The notes beneath the pieces are model-generated. The model did not search any database. It saw nothing but the letters and a program-made list of their open reading frames with translations, and was not told where the DNA came from. The position numbers were made by a program, and so were the translations under genes. This document shows positions 1 through 7,601 of a stretch of DNA of 48,732 bases, in pieces; within the stretch, counting starts at the first letter, position 1; every line of letters begins with the position of its first letter. This DNA is from a virus. The stretch is from the IMG/VR virus record IMGVR_UViG_3300020183_000128, positions 1 to 48,732 of that record; one strand, 5' to 3'.

Positions 1-8
1 CCGCGTGG

Positions 9-329
9 ATGGCTTGGAAGCTTGGCCGTGAAAGCACTGTCAGCTACAACGCTGCGGTTAACGCTTACCTACGACAGCCAGGCAATCCGTGGTTCTGTTA
101 TGTTGTGGAAGGTGCAGATGAATCCTGTGCGCAGCTGGCACTCGCTTTGTGGCCTGATGAACCCGCTGTTAAAGACCAATGGACATTGGCCAGAGACACC
201 ACCGACGATGCCTGGACACGCAGCATGGGATGGGAGTGGTTGTTTATGGCCGCTCTTTATGGAGTTGATCTAAATCTGCTGGAGTATTCCGGCAAACGTC
301 ACTCCAAAGTTTATCCTCAATCTCATTAA
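9..329 (+). CDS. Hypothetical protein, possibly cut by the left edge
   Basis: This frame encodes 106 residues from the first ATG, and it is also open upstream to the window edge, so the real start may lie outside. The product is Trp-rich and acidic with no motif I recognise. Its last 86 bases overlap the end of the minus-strand gene at 244-450, which has a clear ribosome binding site. The two therefore compete for the same DNA, or they are convergent overlapping genes. No competing long frame exists on the minus strand over bases 1-243, which is the main support for this one. Confidence 0.4.
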   Translation: MAWKLGRESTVSYNAAVNAYLRQPGNPWFCYVVEGADESCAQLALALWPDEPAVKDQWTLARDTTDDAWTRSMGWEWLFMAALYGVDLNLLEYSGKRHSKVYPQSH

Positions 330-450
330 GGAAAACGATTGCGTGCTGTCTTGTATAAGGAGGAGTTTGCTCTGAATTTACGAGATAGCGAAGGGTGTCA
401 CACATAATTTGCAATTGCTTTTCATCTTGTTCATCGATCCACTGTTTCAT
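244..450 (-). CDS. Small hypothetical protein
   Basis: 68 residues, acidic, mostly helical by composition (MKQWIDEQDEKQLQIM at the N terminus), family unknown. The start at 450 is preceded by AGGTGG with a six-base spacer, a good Shine-Dalgarno site. It overlaps the end of the upstream gene (431-718) by 20 bases, so the two are probably translationally coupled as the tail of the minus-strand operon that begins with the metallophosphoesterase. It meets the plus-strand frame 9-329 head-on. Confidence 0.65.
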   Translation of the reverse strand: MKQWIDEQDEKQLQIMCDTLRYLVNSEQTPPYTRQHAIVFLNEIEDKLWSDVCRNTPADLDQLHKERP

Positions 451-718
451 TGCGAACCACCTTTAGTACGGCGGGTTTTCGCTTGGCCGCTACGACCCGA
501 CAGGTTATGAATAGATCACCGTTTACCTCAAAAAGTACGTTACACTTCTCATCCAGTATAACAAAAGTTGTGTCGATTTCAGTCATCGAATAGCGAAAAC
601 ATGCTTTCCCTTGAATCTTCTGCTTCTTTATCCTTTTGCCGAGATGATACTCGACCTCATAAGTAATCCACGGACCACTAGCAATCTGGTCTTTTTCGCG
701 TTGCATTAAGGTCAACAC
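431..718 (-). CDS. Hypothetical protein
   Basis: I place the start at a GTG (718) because GGGGAGAG lies eight bases upstream. An ATG at 706 is the alternative but is further from that site. The product is 95 residues with a basic central segment (GKRIKKQKIQGK) and alternating hydrophobic residues that suggest a small beta fold. No known family is recognised. The start overlaps the stop of the metallophosphoesterase by seven bases, and the end overlaps the next gene by 20, so the three form one operon. Confidence 0.6.
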   Translation of the reverse strand: MLTLMQREKDQIASGPWITYEVEYHLGKRIKKQKIQGKACFRYSMTEIDTTFVILDEKCNVLFEVNGDLFITCRVVAAKRKPAVLKVVRNETVDR

Positions 719-1446
719 TTGAACATCTCTCCCCAGATGACCGCTTCCTTGAGCGGGCTGATTGGAATGAATGTGGGCCACGCTTCACGGTAATCATCAG
801 AATACTCGATAATCCCAAAGCCCGTAGTCCAATCCGCCACACCTCCATAAAGATACTCTTGCTGGTTCATGTCCGAGAGATGCCCGCAGTTCATGGCAAA
901 CATCCTGTCCTTTGCGTTTGCGAACCAACGGACTGCTGCGCCATGATCGTGACCGTGAACGACACTTGCGCCGTATTTACGCAGCATATTCATACTGACG
1001 TTCATGCCGCACCTATCGCCGTGCATATAGAGGATGTCACCAAGCCGGTAAATTTTGCCGTAGGCGTAGTACTCCCACCCAATCGCTTCGAGCATGGTGG
1101 CTTCACGGAGAGAGGGGATCAGCTTCCCGAGATCACCTCCATTAGCCCACACCCACTTCTGGAAACGCATTTCATGGTTGCCTTCCATGAAGACCTTTTT
1201 ACACTTGTCACCAAGAGCGCCATTGAGACGTGCAAAGAGCTTCTTAAAATCCTCAACGTCATCAAACGCGCTGGTTTTCCTTACCGGGTCTTTGTCAAAC
1301 CGTGAAAGTTGATAGAAGTCTAAAGCGTCCCCAAGGCAAATAAAATGCTCTGGGCGCAAGGTTTTGCAGACGTTAATTAAAACTTCTACAGCCTTCACAT
1401 CTTGAAACGGCACATGAATGTCTGGGCAGATAATCGCTAATTTCAT
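712..1446 (-). CDS. Calcineurin-like metallophosphoesterase
   Basis: 244 residues. All metal-binding motifs of the calcineurin-like phosphoesterase fold are present: DxH at residues 9-11 (PDIHVP), GDxxD (LGDALDF), GNHE (EGNHEMR), a central MHGD, and GHDH near residue 165. It is expected to hydrolyse a phosphoester with two bound metal ions; the substrate (nucleotide, nucleic acid or protein) cannot be told from sequence. Phage members are often found near replication or end-processing genes. It is the first gene of a three-gene minus-strand operon with a sigma70-like promoter just upstream. The Shine-Dalgarno site is weak (GGGG, eleven bases away). Confidence 0.9.
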   Translation of the reverse strand: MKLAIICPDIHVPFQDVKAVEVLINVCKTLRPEHFICLGDALDFYQLSRFDKDPVRKTSAFDDVEDFKKLFARLNGALGDKCKKVFMEGNHEMRFQKWVWANGGDLGKLIPSLREATMLEAIGWEYYAYGKIYRLGDILYMHGDRCGMNVSMNMLRKYGASVVHGHDHGAAVRWFANAKDRMFAMNCGHLSDMNQQEYLYGGVADWTTGFGIIEYSDDYREAWPTFIPISPLKEAVIWGEMFKC

Positions 1447-1469
1447 GGTGTTTTTAGCCCCGTGTCAGA

Positions 1470-1498
1470 ATAACACGCAAAGCCTCAAAGACCGTCAA
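1470..1498 (-). promoter_or_regulatory. Sigma70-like promoter for the metallophosphoesterase operon
   Basis: Read on the minus strand this is TTGACG, a 17-base spacer, then TGTTAT. These match five and four of six consensus bases at ideal spacing. It lies about 25 bases upstream of the start at 1446, in the right direction. Confidence 0.5.
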
Positions 1499-1598
1499 TT
1501 GGATAACCGACGTTGGCGGGACGGGTTCTATATGATAAGCCCAATGCACCCTATCAAGATTTTTGTATCCGTTCGTTGGTGCATCGCTTACCTTGATA

Positions 1599-1613
1599 AA
1601 TCAACAGTTGATT
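1599..1613. promoter_or_regulatory. Palindrome in the divergent intergenic region (possible operator)
   Basis: AATCAACAGTTGATT is a perfect inverted repeat of seven-base arms around one base. It sits 26 bases before the plus-strand gene at 1639, between divergent operons. A looser repeat (ATGCACC at 1544-1550 and GGTGCAT at 1578-1584) lies upstream. A regulator binding site is an inference from symmetry and position only. Confidence 0.35.
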
Positions 1614-1638
1614 AACAATCGTCTTGGGGGGCTTTTTT

Positions 1639-1881
1639 ATGAAAAACGAAAATCGCTCTATTGAATGGATGGAATGGTTTGTTAGAATAGTCTCCATTGG
1701 TATCGCTAGTCTTGCTGTCAATTATTTGAAAGATATTGGCAAAGAAACCGCTATGCTCTCGATGCAGTTCCTCGAACTCAAGTATGAAATTAAACGTCTC
1801 GCAGATGCCAACTTGAGTTATGCTGAAAGAGTGCAGAAGATAGAAGAGCGTCTCACCAAACTAGAGGAGGAAAAACGATGA
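1639..1881 (+). CDS. Small membrane protein with coiled coil (holin or spanin candidate)
   Basis: 80 residues: a short polar N terminus, one hydrophobic helix at about residues 14-32 (FVRIVSIGIASLAVNYL), then a charged helix rich in Glu and Lys with heptad spacing to the end. The ATG at 1639 follows a run of six G eight bases away; a TTG at 1624 in the same frame is less likely. It is the first gene of a plus-strand group that meets the convergent amidase, so a lysis function such as holin or inner-membrane spanin is inferred from topology and place, not homology. Its end overlaps the next start by four bases. Confidence 0.65.
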   Translation: MKNENRSIEWMEWFVRIVSIGIASLAVNYLKDIGKETAMLSMQFLELKYEIKRLADANLSYAERVQKIEERLTKLEEEKR

Positions 1882-2135
1882 CGGATATTAAAGAAACAAA
1901 AGAACTTCTTGTGGCACTCGTAAAGCTCGGTAAACTTGCAGCCAAACAACTCGGAGATGGGGTGGACCTGAGCGATGCCGTTGCCATTGCCAAGGCGTTG
2001 GCGGATGAGGAGTTCCGCAAAGCGATCCTTGATGGATTCGCTGGTATTCAAGATGTTCCTGCTGAAGTCAAAGATGTTGACGCTGCTGAAGCAATTGCGC
2101 TCGTTGGTGTGCTTTATGCCGAACTCCAAAAGTGA
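1878..2135 (+). CDS. Small acidic helical protein in the lysis region
   Basis: 85 residues, soluble, predicted helical, with repeated Ala/Asp-rich segments (DAVAIAKALADEEFRKAI, VPAEVKDVDAAEAIAL). The start overlaps the previous stop by four bases (ATGA) and has GAGGAGG-like purines upstream, so it is coupled to the membrane protein before it. The family is unknown to me; similar small helical proteins are common beside phage endolysins, but I cannot name one. It could be a holin regulator or a structural protein. Confidence 0.65.
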   Translation: MTDIKETKELLVALVKLGKLAAKQLGDGVDLSDAVAIAKALADEEFRKAILDGFAGIQDVPAEVKDVDAAEAIALVGVLYAELQK

Positions 2136-2604
2136 GACAGCAAAAAAATGGTTGAAAAGAGCCGGATGGATTCTTGGCTTTGCCGCTAGGTTCCTTCCGG
2201 CTAATATCAGGGCATGGACGTTAGCTTTGTCTACGCTCGCCGGGGGTGTTGTCACTCTGCTCGACAGTTGTGACAAGCCGAAGTCACCTCCGGCTCCTAT
2301 TTCCACACCCACTGCGACACCGACACCGACACCCACGCCGGTACCGACACCAACAAAGCCACCACTCCCAGAATTAAAGGCACCAAACTATGTCAAAGCA
2401 GGCACGCCTTTTTGGATCGAACTCTGCAACACGGGAAACCTATACGATGTTAGCCTATACGCTGATAATCACCGTTTGGGCTTTATGGGCTTTGGTAAGC
2501 CTTGCATGAGGCTTAATATCACGCTCAACCAACGTGGCAAAAGAACGCTGATTGCGTTCTTACCGAATACCGAAAAGGTCTATTTCGATATCACCGTCGA
2601 GTAA
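2116..2604 (+). CDS. Membrane-anchored protein with Pro/Thr linker (lysis candidate)
   Basis: 162 residues from the ATG at 2116, which overlaps the previous gene by 20 bases; the ribosome binding site is weak. Residues about 16-52 are hydrophobic with a break (one or two membrane helices), followed by an extended Pro/Thr repeat linker (TPTPTPTPVPTPT) and a C-terminal beta-rich domain with a Cys pair. A membrane anchor, periplasm-spanning linker and outer domain is the plan expected of a spanin, but a VTLLDSC segment is only a poor lipobox. It converges on the amidase gene, overlapping it by 14 bases. Confidence 0.6.
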   Translation: MPNSKSETAKKWLKRAGWILGFAARFLPANIRAWTLALSTLAGGVVTLLDSCDKPKSPPAPISTPTATPTPTPTPVPTPTKPPLPELKAPNYVKAGTPFWIELCNTGNLYDVSLYADNHRLGFMGFGKPCMRLNITLNQRGKRTLIAFLPNTEKVYFDITVE

Positions 2605-3205
2605 GAAACTCCTCAATCCCCTTCGCCACGCCCTTTGCATACGAGACTGTTATCGTGGATGGGATCTTGCCGTTGAAATACTTCCAGTCGATAAAGAAGC
2701 CTTCCGTGAGACACGCGGGGATGGTTGGGGGGCAGCCTCTCAGAATGCCGAGGGTCTGCTTCTTAACGCCTCGGTTGGCGTAGCTAAGTTCTTTGAGCAG
2801 ATTGACCTGAATGGACTTAGCAAGATCCAAATCCTCCTGAGTCGCATCGTCATCGACAAGCGTCTCTGTTCCATTCGCGGTCCCGTCAAACGCATTGTGA
2901 TGGATTGAGACGAACACATGGGCACCGACATCGCCAGCACGTTTGCCTTTCTGTCTCAGAAACAATTTAGGAGCGTCCTCGGAGGTGTAATCAAACACAT
3001 GGACAAAGGCACCCTTGTTCTCAAGGTCTACAGCCACAAGCCTTGCGACCTCTGCATTGAGCGCCTGTTCATTGGTGTTATTGCCTTTGGCACCAACATC
3101 AAATGCCGCGCCCGATCCCCATCCGTGACCGACGTCCAAGGCGATAACTTTACCATCGAGAGTTTTGTCTGGTACTGATTGTTTACAAGTTGGGCAAATG
3201 TTCAT
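2591..3205 (-). CDS. N-acetylmuramoyl-L-alanine amidase (endolysin)
   Basis: 204 residues. Zinc ligands of the Amidase_3 family are visible: the His in LDVGHG, the Glu in NEQALN, and the His pair in SIHHNAF, with the catalytic Glu in LTEGFF near the C terminus. The N terminus carries a CPTCK motif before the catalytic domain, perhaps half of a zinc ribbon. It would cut the bond between muramic acid and the peptide stem and act as the phage endolysin. No signal peptide is seen, so it needs a holin to reach the wall. The start at 3205 has GGAGG seven bases upstream; the more distal in-frame ATG lacks one. Confidence 0.88.
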   Translation of the reverse strand: MNICPTCKQSVPDKTLDGKVIALDVGHGWGSGAAFDVGAKGNNTNEQALNAEVARLVAVDLENKGAFVHVFDYTSEDAPKLFLRQKGKRAGDVGAHVFVSIHHNAFDGTANGTETLVDDDATQEDLDLAKSIQVNLLKELSYANRGVKKQTLGILRGCPPTIPACLTEGFFIDWKYFNGKIPSTITVSYAKGVAKGIEEFLTRR

Positions 3206-3398
3206 TGTGCATCCTCCACACATCAAGTACGATCATACCACCAATCCCGCTCACCTCTATCTCTCCTAGTTGGCGCGAGCCGGTGTGTTGGTTGGGTGGT
3301 AAAACAGAAGGTTTTGTATGGCTAAGAAGGCTGACCACCACAAACTCACTTCCATTAGAATCCACGATGAGTTTGCTAAACGTATTCCGCCTGAAAAA

Positions 3399-4928
3399 CT
3401 AGCCTTGTCTGGTCAGTACAACATGCTCAGTCTCAACGTCGATTGGTTGGATAAACACCCCATCAATATGACAGGTGACGTACAGGGGTTTTGCCCGGAT
3501 CTGGGCGAGCCTATCCTCATAAAGCCTCTTGATGCTCGCCTTGCGGTTGACCATGAAGTATTCCCGCAGGACGCGCATACGGTTCTGGGCGATGACTCGC
3601 CAAGCGACCATAAAACCGCCCTCTTGGGTATCCTTCTTGATATGCGGCTCAACGCTGACGCCTAAGACCTTACAGCGGTGTATCTGGCTTTTGTCACCGA
3701 CCTTGTGAGCCTTTGCACTATGGCTGAGTTTGAATATCTCACCGCAGTATCCACATTCACGGGCAAAGAAGCTGATATCCATTTTGCACGATGGGCATTT
3801 CTTCTTCTGCACATCGGGATTCTTTTCACTGTGTTCATCCTTGATGTACATGTTGGTCACTCTAGGCAATTCGAGTGAACCAAAACGGGTGAAGTTTTGT
3901 GCAAAATCGAGGATCAAGAGATCCTCTTTTCCGGGATACGGACGCAAGCCGCGCCCGCAGATCTGCACAAATAAACTGGTGCTTTTTGTCGCACGCAACA
4001 TGACGATGCAATCCACAATGGGAGCGTCAAATCCGGTCGTCAGTGCGCCAATGGACACGACTGCTTTGTATTTACCTTGACGGATATCTTCGAGGATTAC
4101 GTCGCGTCCCTTGGTCTCTCCATCGACGTAAACAATCTCATCCTCTGCTAAGTATCCTTGGAGTGCCTTGCATATCTTTTGCCCGTGATTACGGGTGACA
4201 CAAAAGAACATGGTGCATTTTCTAAACTTCTCATAGGCGAGCCATTCATGGATTGACTCTTTGATGACGTATTCGTTGCTGGTTCTTTCTTCAAGTTCCT
4301 TGAGATTAAAGTCACCATTCTGGGTCTTAATCCCATCGGTATCAATCTTAGTGTTGACGAGCGGGAACTTGTATGGAACTAGGAATCCCTGCTTCCTTAA
4401 AACATCCATCCCGATGTTGTAGCAAATGTTCTGGAAGAACTTATCCTGACCCCAAATTTTCCCGCCTGAAAGCCTCCACGGCGTGCCCGTCATACCGACG
4501 ACGAGGCATCCTTTTTGATATTCCATAATTCTCATGTACATTGAGTTGTCACGGGGGTCTAATTGATGAGCCTCGTCCAGTACTACCAAGGAAAACTTGC
4601 CACATAATTCAGGATTTCTACCGAGCGAATCCCGTGAAGCGAAGATGACTTGATGGTCTGTATCTTTGCGGTTCAGACTTTGGCAAAAGACACCCGCCTC
4701 GATGTCGCAGAATTGATTAAATTTCTCAAGATTCTGCTTGATAAGATGTGATTGCGAACAGAGAACCAGCACGCGGCCTTTGGGTGCGGCAAGCGCGGCT
4801 ATTTTACCGCTCAAAATCGCCTTCCCTGAGCCGGTAGGTGCGACAATGAGGGTATGCCTACGCCCGTTCATTAAGTCTTGTCTGGCGGCGTTTATGGCTG
4901 CTTCTTGATAGTCTCTAAGTATTATCAT
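3399..4928 (-). CDS. Superfamily 2 DNA helicase with C-terminal zinc ribbon
   Basis: 509 residues from the ATG at 4928 (AGAAAGA upstream). Motifs in order: LRDYQ at the N terminus, Walker A APTGSGK at 30-36, DEAH at 118-121, GMTGTPWR (motif III), and QICGRGLRP (motif VI, arginine finger), then a four-Cys zinc ribbon (CPSCK...CGYC) and a C-terminal extension. It resembles phage UvsW/RAD25-like helicases used in recombination and replication restart. The residue after the Walker A Lys is Ala instead of the usual Ser/Thr. It is the last gene of the minus-strand replication operon and overlaps the preceding gene by 14 bases. Confidence 0.9.
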   Translation of the reverse strand: MIILRDYQEAAINAARQDLMNGRRHTLIVAPTGSGKAILSGKIAALAAPKGRVLVLCSQSHLIKQNLEKFNQFCDIEAGVFCQSLNRKDTDHQVIFASRDSLGRNPELCGKFSLVVLDEAHQLDPRDNSMYMRIMEYQKGCLVVGMTGTPWRLSGGKIWGQDKFFQNICYNIGMDVLRKQGFLVPYKFPLVNTKIDTDGIKTQNGDFNLKELEERTSNEYVIKESIHEWLAYEKFRKCTMFFCVTRNHGQKICKALQGYLAEDEIVYVDGETKGRDVILEDIRQGKYKAVVSIGALTTGFDAPIVDCIVMLRATKSTSLFVQICGRGLRPYPGKEDLLILDFAQNFTRFGSLELPRVTNMYIKDEHSEKNPDVQKKKCPSCKMDISFFARECGYCGEIFKLSHSAKAHKVGDKSQIHRCKVLGVSVEPHIKKDTQEGGFMVAWRVIAQNRMRVLREYFMVNRKASIKRLYEDRLAQIRAKPLYVTCHIDGVFIQPIDVETEHVVLTRQG

Positions 4929-5118
4929 TCTTTCTGAACACAATCGTATAAAGCGCGCCCACGATGATAAACGGCCAAGCAAAGGTACATAAAATAATAC
5001 CAATAACCATCGAGCTTGCGTCGAGTTCATCGTAAGAGCGGATTGCAGTGGCTACAAACAAGGTCAAACCGATAACGGCGTACAACAAAATCGCGTGTTC
5101 AAGGCTGAACGCTGACAT
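4915..5118 (-). CDS. Small membrane protein, two helices
   Basis: 67 residues from the ATG at 5118 (GGGA six bases upstream); an ATG at 5130 is possible. Two hydrophobic helices (HAILLYAVIGLTLFVATAI and MVIGIILCTFAWPFIIVGAL) are joined by a short acidic loop, with a basic C-terminal tail. No family is recognised. It lies between the nuclease and helicase genes, overlapping both by about 15-20 bases, so it is co-expressed with DNA metabolism genes. Whether it tethers replication to the membrane is unknown. Confidence 0.6.
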   Translation of the reverse strand: MSAFSLEHAILLYAVIGLTLFVATAIRSYDELDASSMVIGIILCTFAWPFIIVGALYTIVFRKNDNT

Positions 5119-5944
5119 AAGGTGTCCCATAGCATTGTGACCAGAACTCACAAACCGAACCATTCCGCTTGCAATTGCTGGTATTCTGCATTGGCGGATC
5201 GGTCTTCAACGCGCGCGCCCGCATAAGCTGAGAGCGCATATTGAACATCGTCTGCTCAATGTTCAGCATATCAAGTGTGAGAAATGTTTCCCTATAATTC
5301 GTCAAACCAATGCGTTCGACAAACTCGTCGTGTGTTTCGCCCTTTTTGAGCCGTTGCCTTGGCTTCTCTATTTCACGGTAACTCATGCCGATGAACCTCT
5401 TTGGATCGAGGCCGGTCTGACGCGCGAAGTGTTCGGCGTGTGAGGCATAGAGGCACATCTGCGGGTCATTCTTGAGCTTGAACTTAATCATCTCATCCAA
5501 CCCAACACCAACGGTCTTCATATCGACGATGTACCAGTACCCGCTTTCATCTTGGAAAATTGCATCGGCATACATCACAAAGTCTTCCGTGAAGATCTCG
5601 ATTTCAGTGGCGACAAAGCGTTCTTTTTTGATGTTGTTTGTAAAGTATGAATTAAGACACGCGCGGAGCTTTGCACCGTCGTTGTCCCAATTGAGACCAT
5701 TGACGGCCACAACGGACTGCAAAATATCGTCCGTGAATTGAGACTGGTCATAGCGCGAGAGATACAGCGCCTCATGGAATGCGCTCCCGAAGGCGAAATA
5801 GGTGGGTGCCACCCAATTCTCGTCCCGAGGGGTCAAATCAACGTAACGGTGCTTGAACTTGGTCTCGCAGGTCAAAAGCGTTCCGAGCGCGCTCTGGCTC
5901 GCAACAAAGGGCTTCTCAGGGTCACGTCGGAACGCTCTTTCCAT
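5099..5944 (-). CDS. PD-(D/E)XK nuclease with probable Fe-S cluster (Cas4/RecB-like)
   Basis: 281 residues. The catalytic core is seen in YADAIFQDESGYWYIVDMKT: an Asp, then D-M-K as the [DE]xK signature, with a downstream helical Tyr/Gln region (MCLYA). One Cys near the N terminus (LLTCETKF) and three at the C terminus (NCKRNGSVCEFWSQC) match the four-Cys iron-sulfur arrangement of AddB, Cas4 and related phage exonucleases. It would resect DNA ends to give single strands for the annealing proteins encoded just upstream. It is separated by eight bases from the DUF669-type gene before it. The known family is clear; the phage role is inferred. Confidence 0.85.
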   Translation of the reverse strand: MERAFRRDPEKPFVASQSALGTLLTCETKFKHRYVDLTPRDENWVAPTYFAFGSAFHEALYLSRYDQSQFTDDILQSVVAVNGLNWDNDGAKLRACLNSYFTNNIKKERFVATEIEIFTEDFVMYADAIFQDESGYWYIVDMKTVGVGLDEMIKFKLKNDPQMCLYASHAEHFARQTGLDPKRFIGMSYREIEKPRQRLKKGETHDEFVERIGLTNYRETFLTLDMLNIEQTMFNMRSQLMRARALKTDPPMQNTSNCKRNGSVCEFWSQCYGTPYVSVQP

Positions 5945-5952
5945 GCTTCACC

Positions 5953-6480
5953 TCAAAAGGGGACGTTAGTCTTGGCGGTCGCAGGGCGTGGGGACACGCG
6001 CGGTGGAGGTGTTGTCTTCACGGGAGCCTTGGCTGGAAGCATCTCAGGAACGTCGTCTTCTTCTTCAACCACAGCGGCAGGCTGATCCTTTTGCACAACG
6101 TAGTTCTTGACCTTAGATGACATCGAGCCGTTGTATTCTTCGACCTTGGTCTGAACTTCGAGGACTTGGTTCTCAAGGTCAGCGGCGGTGAACTCCTCTG
6201 GGAAGCTCCCCCAGATTGCTTTGACGCACTTCTTTAACTGCTGCCAGCCAATCTCCTCGGCCTTGGGATTGTCGTTTTGATAGTTAATCATGTCCGACGT
6301 GTTCCAATTCGTGTATTGGCCATCGACTACTTGCATCTTGAGGCGGAGATATCGGCCTGTGCCGGTCTTTGTTTCCTTGTCCTCGACCGAGGTAATCATC
6401 ACGCGATATTTACCCGCTGGCAGACAATCCATTGAGTCAGAATAGTTTTCAGCTTGTTCACGGCGAAATACAAAACTCAT
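5953..6480 (-). CDS. DUF669-type protein, probable single-strand DNA-binding protein
   Basis: 175 residues. The N-terminal half has the pattern of DUF669: LPAGKYRVMITSVEDKETKTGTGRYL, then a beta strand series, then an EEIGWQQLKKCVKAIWG helix. The C-terminal third is a low-complexity acidic and Pro/Thr linker ending in NVPF, like the flexible tails of single-strand-binding proteins that recruit partners. The family is typically encoded beside RecA-like ATPases of the Sak4 group in phages, and that is the neighbour here. Start and order in the operon are unambiguous, 22 bases downstream of the ATPase. Confidence 0.85.
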   Translation of the reverse strand: MSFVFRREQAENYSDSMDCLPAGKYRVMITSVEDKETKTGTGRYLRLKMQVVDGQYTNWNTSDMINYQNDNPKAEEIGWQQLKKCVKAIWGSFPEEFTAADLENQVLEVQTKVEEYNGSMSSKVKNYVVQKDQPAAVVEEEDDVPEMLPAKAPVKTTPPPRVSPRPATAKTNVPF

Positions 6481-6502
6481 GAGATACTCCTTGTGGTGTT
6501 AT

Positions 6503-7207
6503 TTACTTGAGGGAAGCGAAAATCTTATCATCCATCGGAACACTAGGCGTCAGTCCAAAACGATTTTTTGCAATCCACGCGGGCGTCTCGCAGGTACGCA
6601 GGACACGCTTACCTGTTCCTACGGCGCGCAAACGGTCGTCTTTTACGCGGTCTTCTTTAAGGATGGTCTCGAACTGCGCGAAGAACACAAAATCCATCTT
6701 GGCAACGACAAGCGCAGCCGACTTTTGATTCAGTTTGATCATGTAGCGGTCATAGGCATCTTGGTCGGGTGAGACATAGCTCTTGATCTGGTCATGGCCG
6801 ACAAGCAGAATATTCTTCCCGTGAGCAACGAAGTTATCGAAGATGTGCATAAGCTTGAACCATTCTTCTTGCGCGATTGCATAGCCCTTGCCGAACCCGG
6901 GCTGCTCGATGTTTTTCCAATTGTTCACGACGCAGACGTGATTATGGATGTGATTTTCGAGATAGTCCATCGTATCGATCACGATAGTCTGATAATCGCT
7001 ATCATAAGCCCATCTAAGAGCTTGTAAAAATTCGTCATAGCTTTTTAAGAGGGGTGTCTTGTCGGCATCAATGCGGGTAATCCCGTCCTCGATGTCAAGA
7101 AACAGTGGCTTGGGTGCAAGTGCCGCAAAGCTTGATTTACCAATGCCCGCGACACCATAAATCAAGCCTTTCCAAGCGCGCTGCTGCTTGCCTTTGATGA
7201 TTTCCAT
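6503..7207 (-). CDS. RecA-like ATPase, Sak4-type single-strand annealing protein
   Basis: 234 residues. Walker A is GVAGIGKSS at about residues 18-26, Walker B is TIVIDTMD near residue 75, and a polar LLVGHDQ segment follows near 135, as expected of the AAA_24/Sak4 group of phage recombinases. It should bind single-stranded DNA and promote annealing together with the DUF669-type protein. It is the first gene of a five-gene minus-strand operon (7207 to 3399) holding the annealase, single-strand-binding protein, exonuclease and helicase. The start has GGAGAG a few bases upstream. The intergenic region 7208-7313 is shared with a divergent regulator. Confidence 0.88.
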   Translation of the reverse strand: MEIIKGKQQRAWKGLIYGVAGIGKSSFAALAPKPLFLDIEDGITRIDADKTPLLKSYDEFLQALRWAYDSDYQTIVIDTMDYLENHIHNHVCVVNNWKNIEQPGFGKGYAIAQEEWFKLMHIFDNFVAHGKNILLVGHDQIKSYVSPDQDAYDRYMIKLNQKSAALVVAKMDFVFFAQFETILKEDRVKDDRLRAVGTGKRVLRTCETPAWIAKNRFGLTPSVPMDDKIFASLK

Positions 7208-7313
7208 ACGGCTCTCCTTGTTAGGTGTGGCCGTTTGACTACCACCAAAAAATTGAATAGGTCAACATGAAAACAAATTGCTGGCATATATTGAAAAAAA
7301 TGGGGGTTTATCA

Positions 7314-7601
7314 GTGAGATACGCTAGTGTTACTGAGGCCGCGCATATTCTTGCTACAAGCAAGATGGTTGTGCGGCAGTGGTGCTTACAGGGAAAACTT
7401 AAATTCTTGAAAATAGGCGATTTTATCCATGTGGACCTTTGGAACTACCTGAAAGAACAAGGTGTAGATCCGAAGCCAATTTTTGACTCTCTCGATCACC
7501 AACGCGCCACAAGGACGGGTTGCCATGCTCTCAAAGAACGACGAACTAAAAAGTCTAAACCAACTCAAGTGGAAATTATTCACGGTTCATTCGGTCGATG
7601 A
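7314..7601 (+). CDS. MerR/excisionase-like helix-turn-helix protein
   Basis: 95 residues from a GTG at 7314, chosen because GGGGG lies seven bases upstream. Residues 5-45 (ASVTEAAHILATSKMVVRQWCLQGKLKFLKIGDFIHV) show the winged HTH of the excisionase/MerR group, with the R-x-W and G-K-L...G signatures. It likely controls early transcription or assists initiation at the nearby repeat cluster. It starts opposite the recombination operon and overlaps the primase gene by 77 bases in another frame, an unusually long overlap. Its basic tail (KERRTKKSK) may add DNA affinity. A TATATT at 7287-7292 preceded by TGG could be its -10 element, without a clear -35. Confidence 0.75.
   Translation: MRYASVTEAAHILATSKMVVRQWCLQGKLKFLKIGDFIHVDLWNYLKEQGVDPKPIFDSLDHQRATRTGCHALKERRTKKSKPTQVEIIHGSFGR

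Noticed and set aside
859-1305. Plus-strand frame of 148 codons
   Set aside because: Antisense to the metallophosphoesterase, whose frame has all catalytic motifs; Cys- and His-rich composition is that of a shadow.
1818-2336. Minus-strand frame starting with a Gly-Val repeat
   Set aside because: It is the complement of the Pro/Thr-coding repeat of the membrane protein gene and overlaps two coupled plus-strand genes.
3318-3665. Plus-strand frame of 115 codons with AGAAGG before its ATG
   Set aside because: Most of it lies antisense to the helicase C terminus and its later part has no protein-like features; the good purine run is probably chance.
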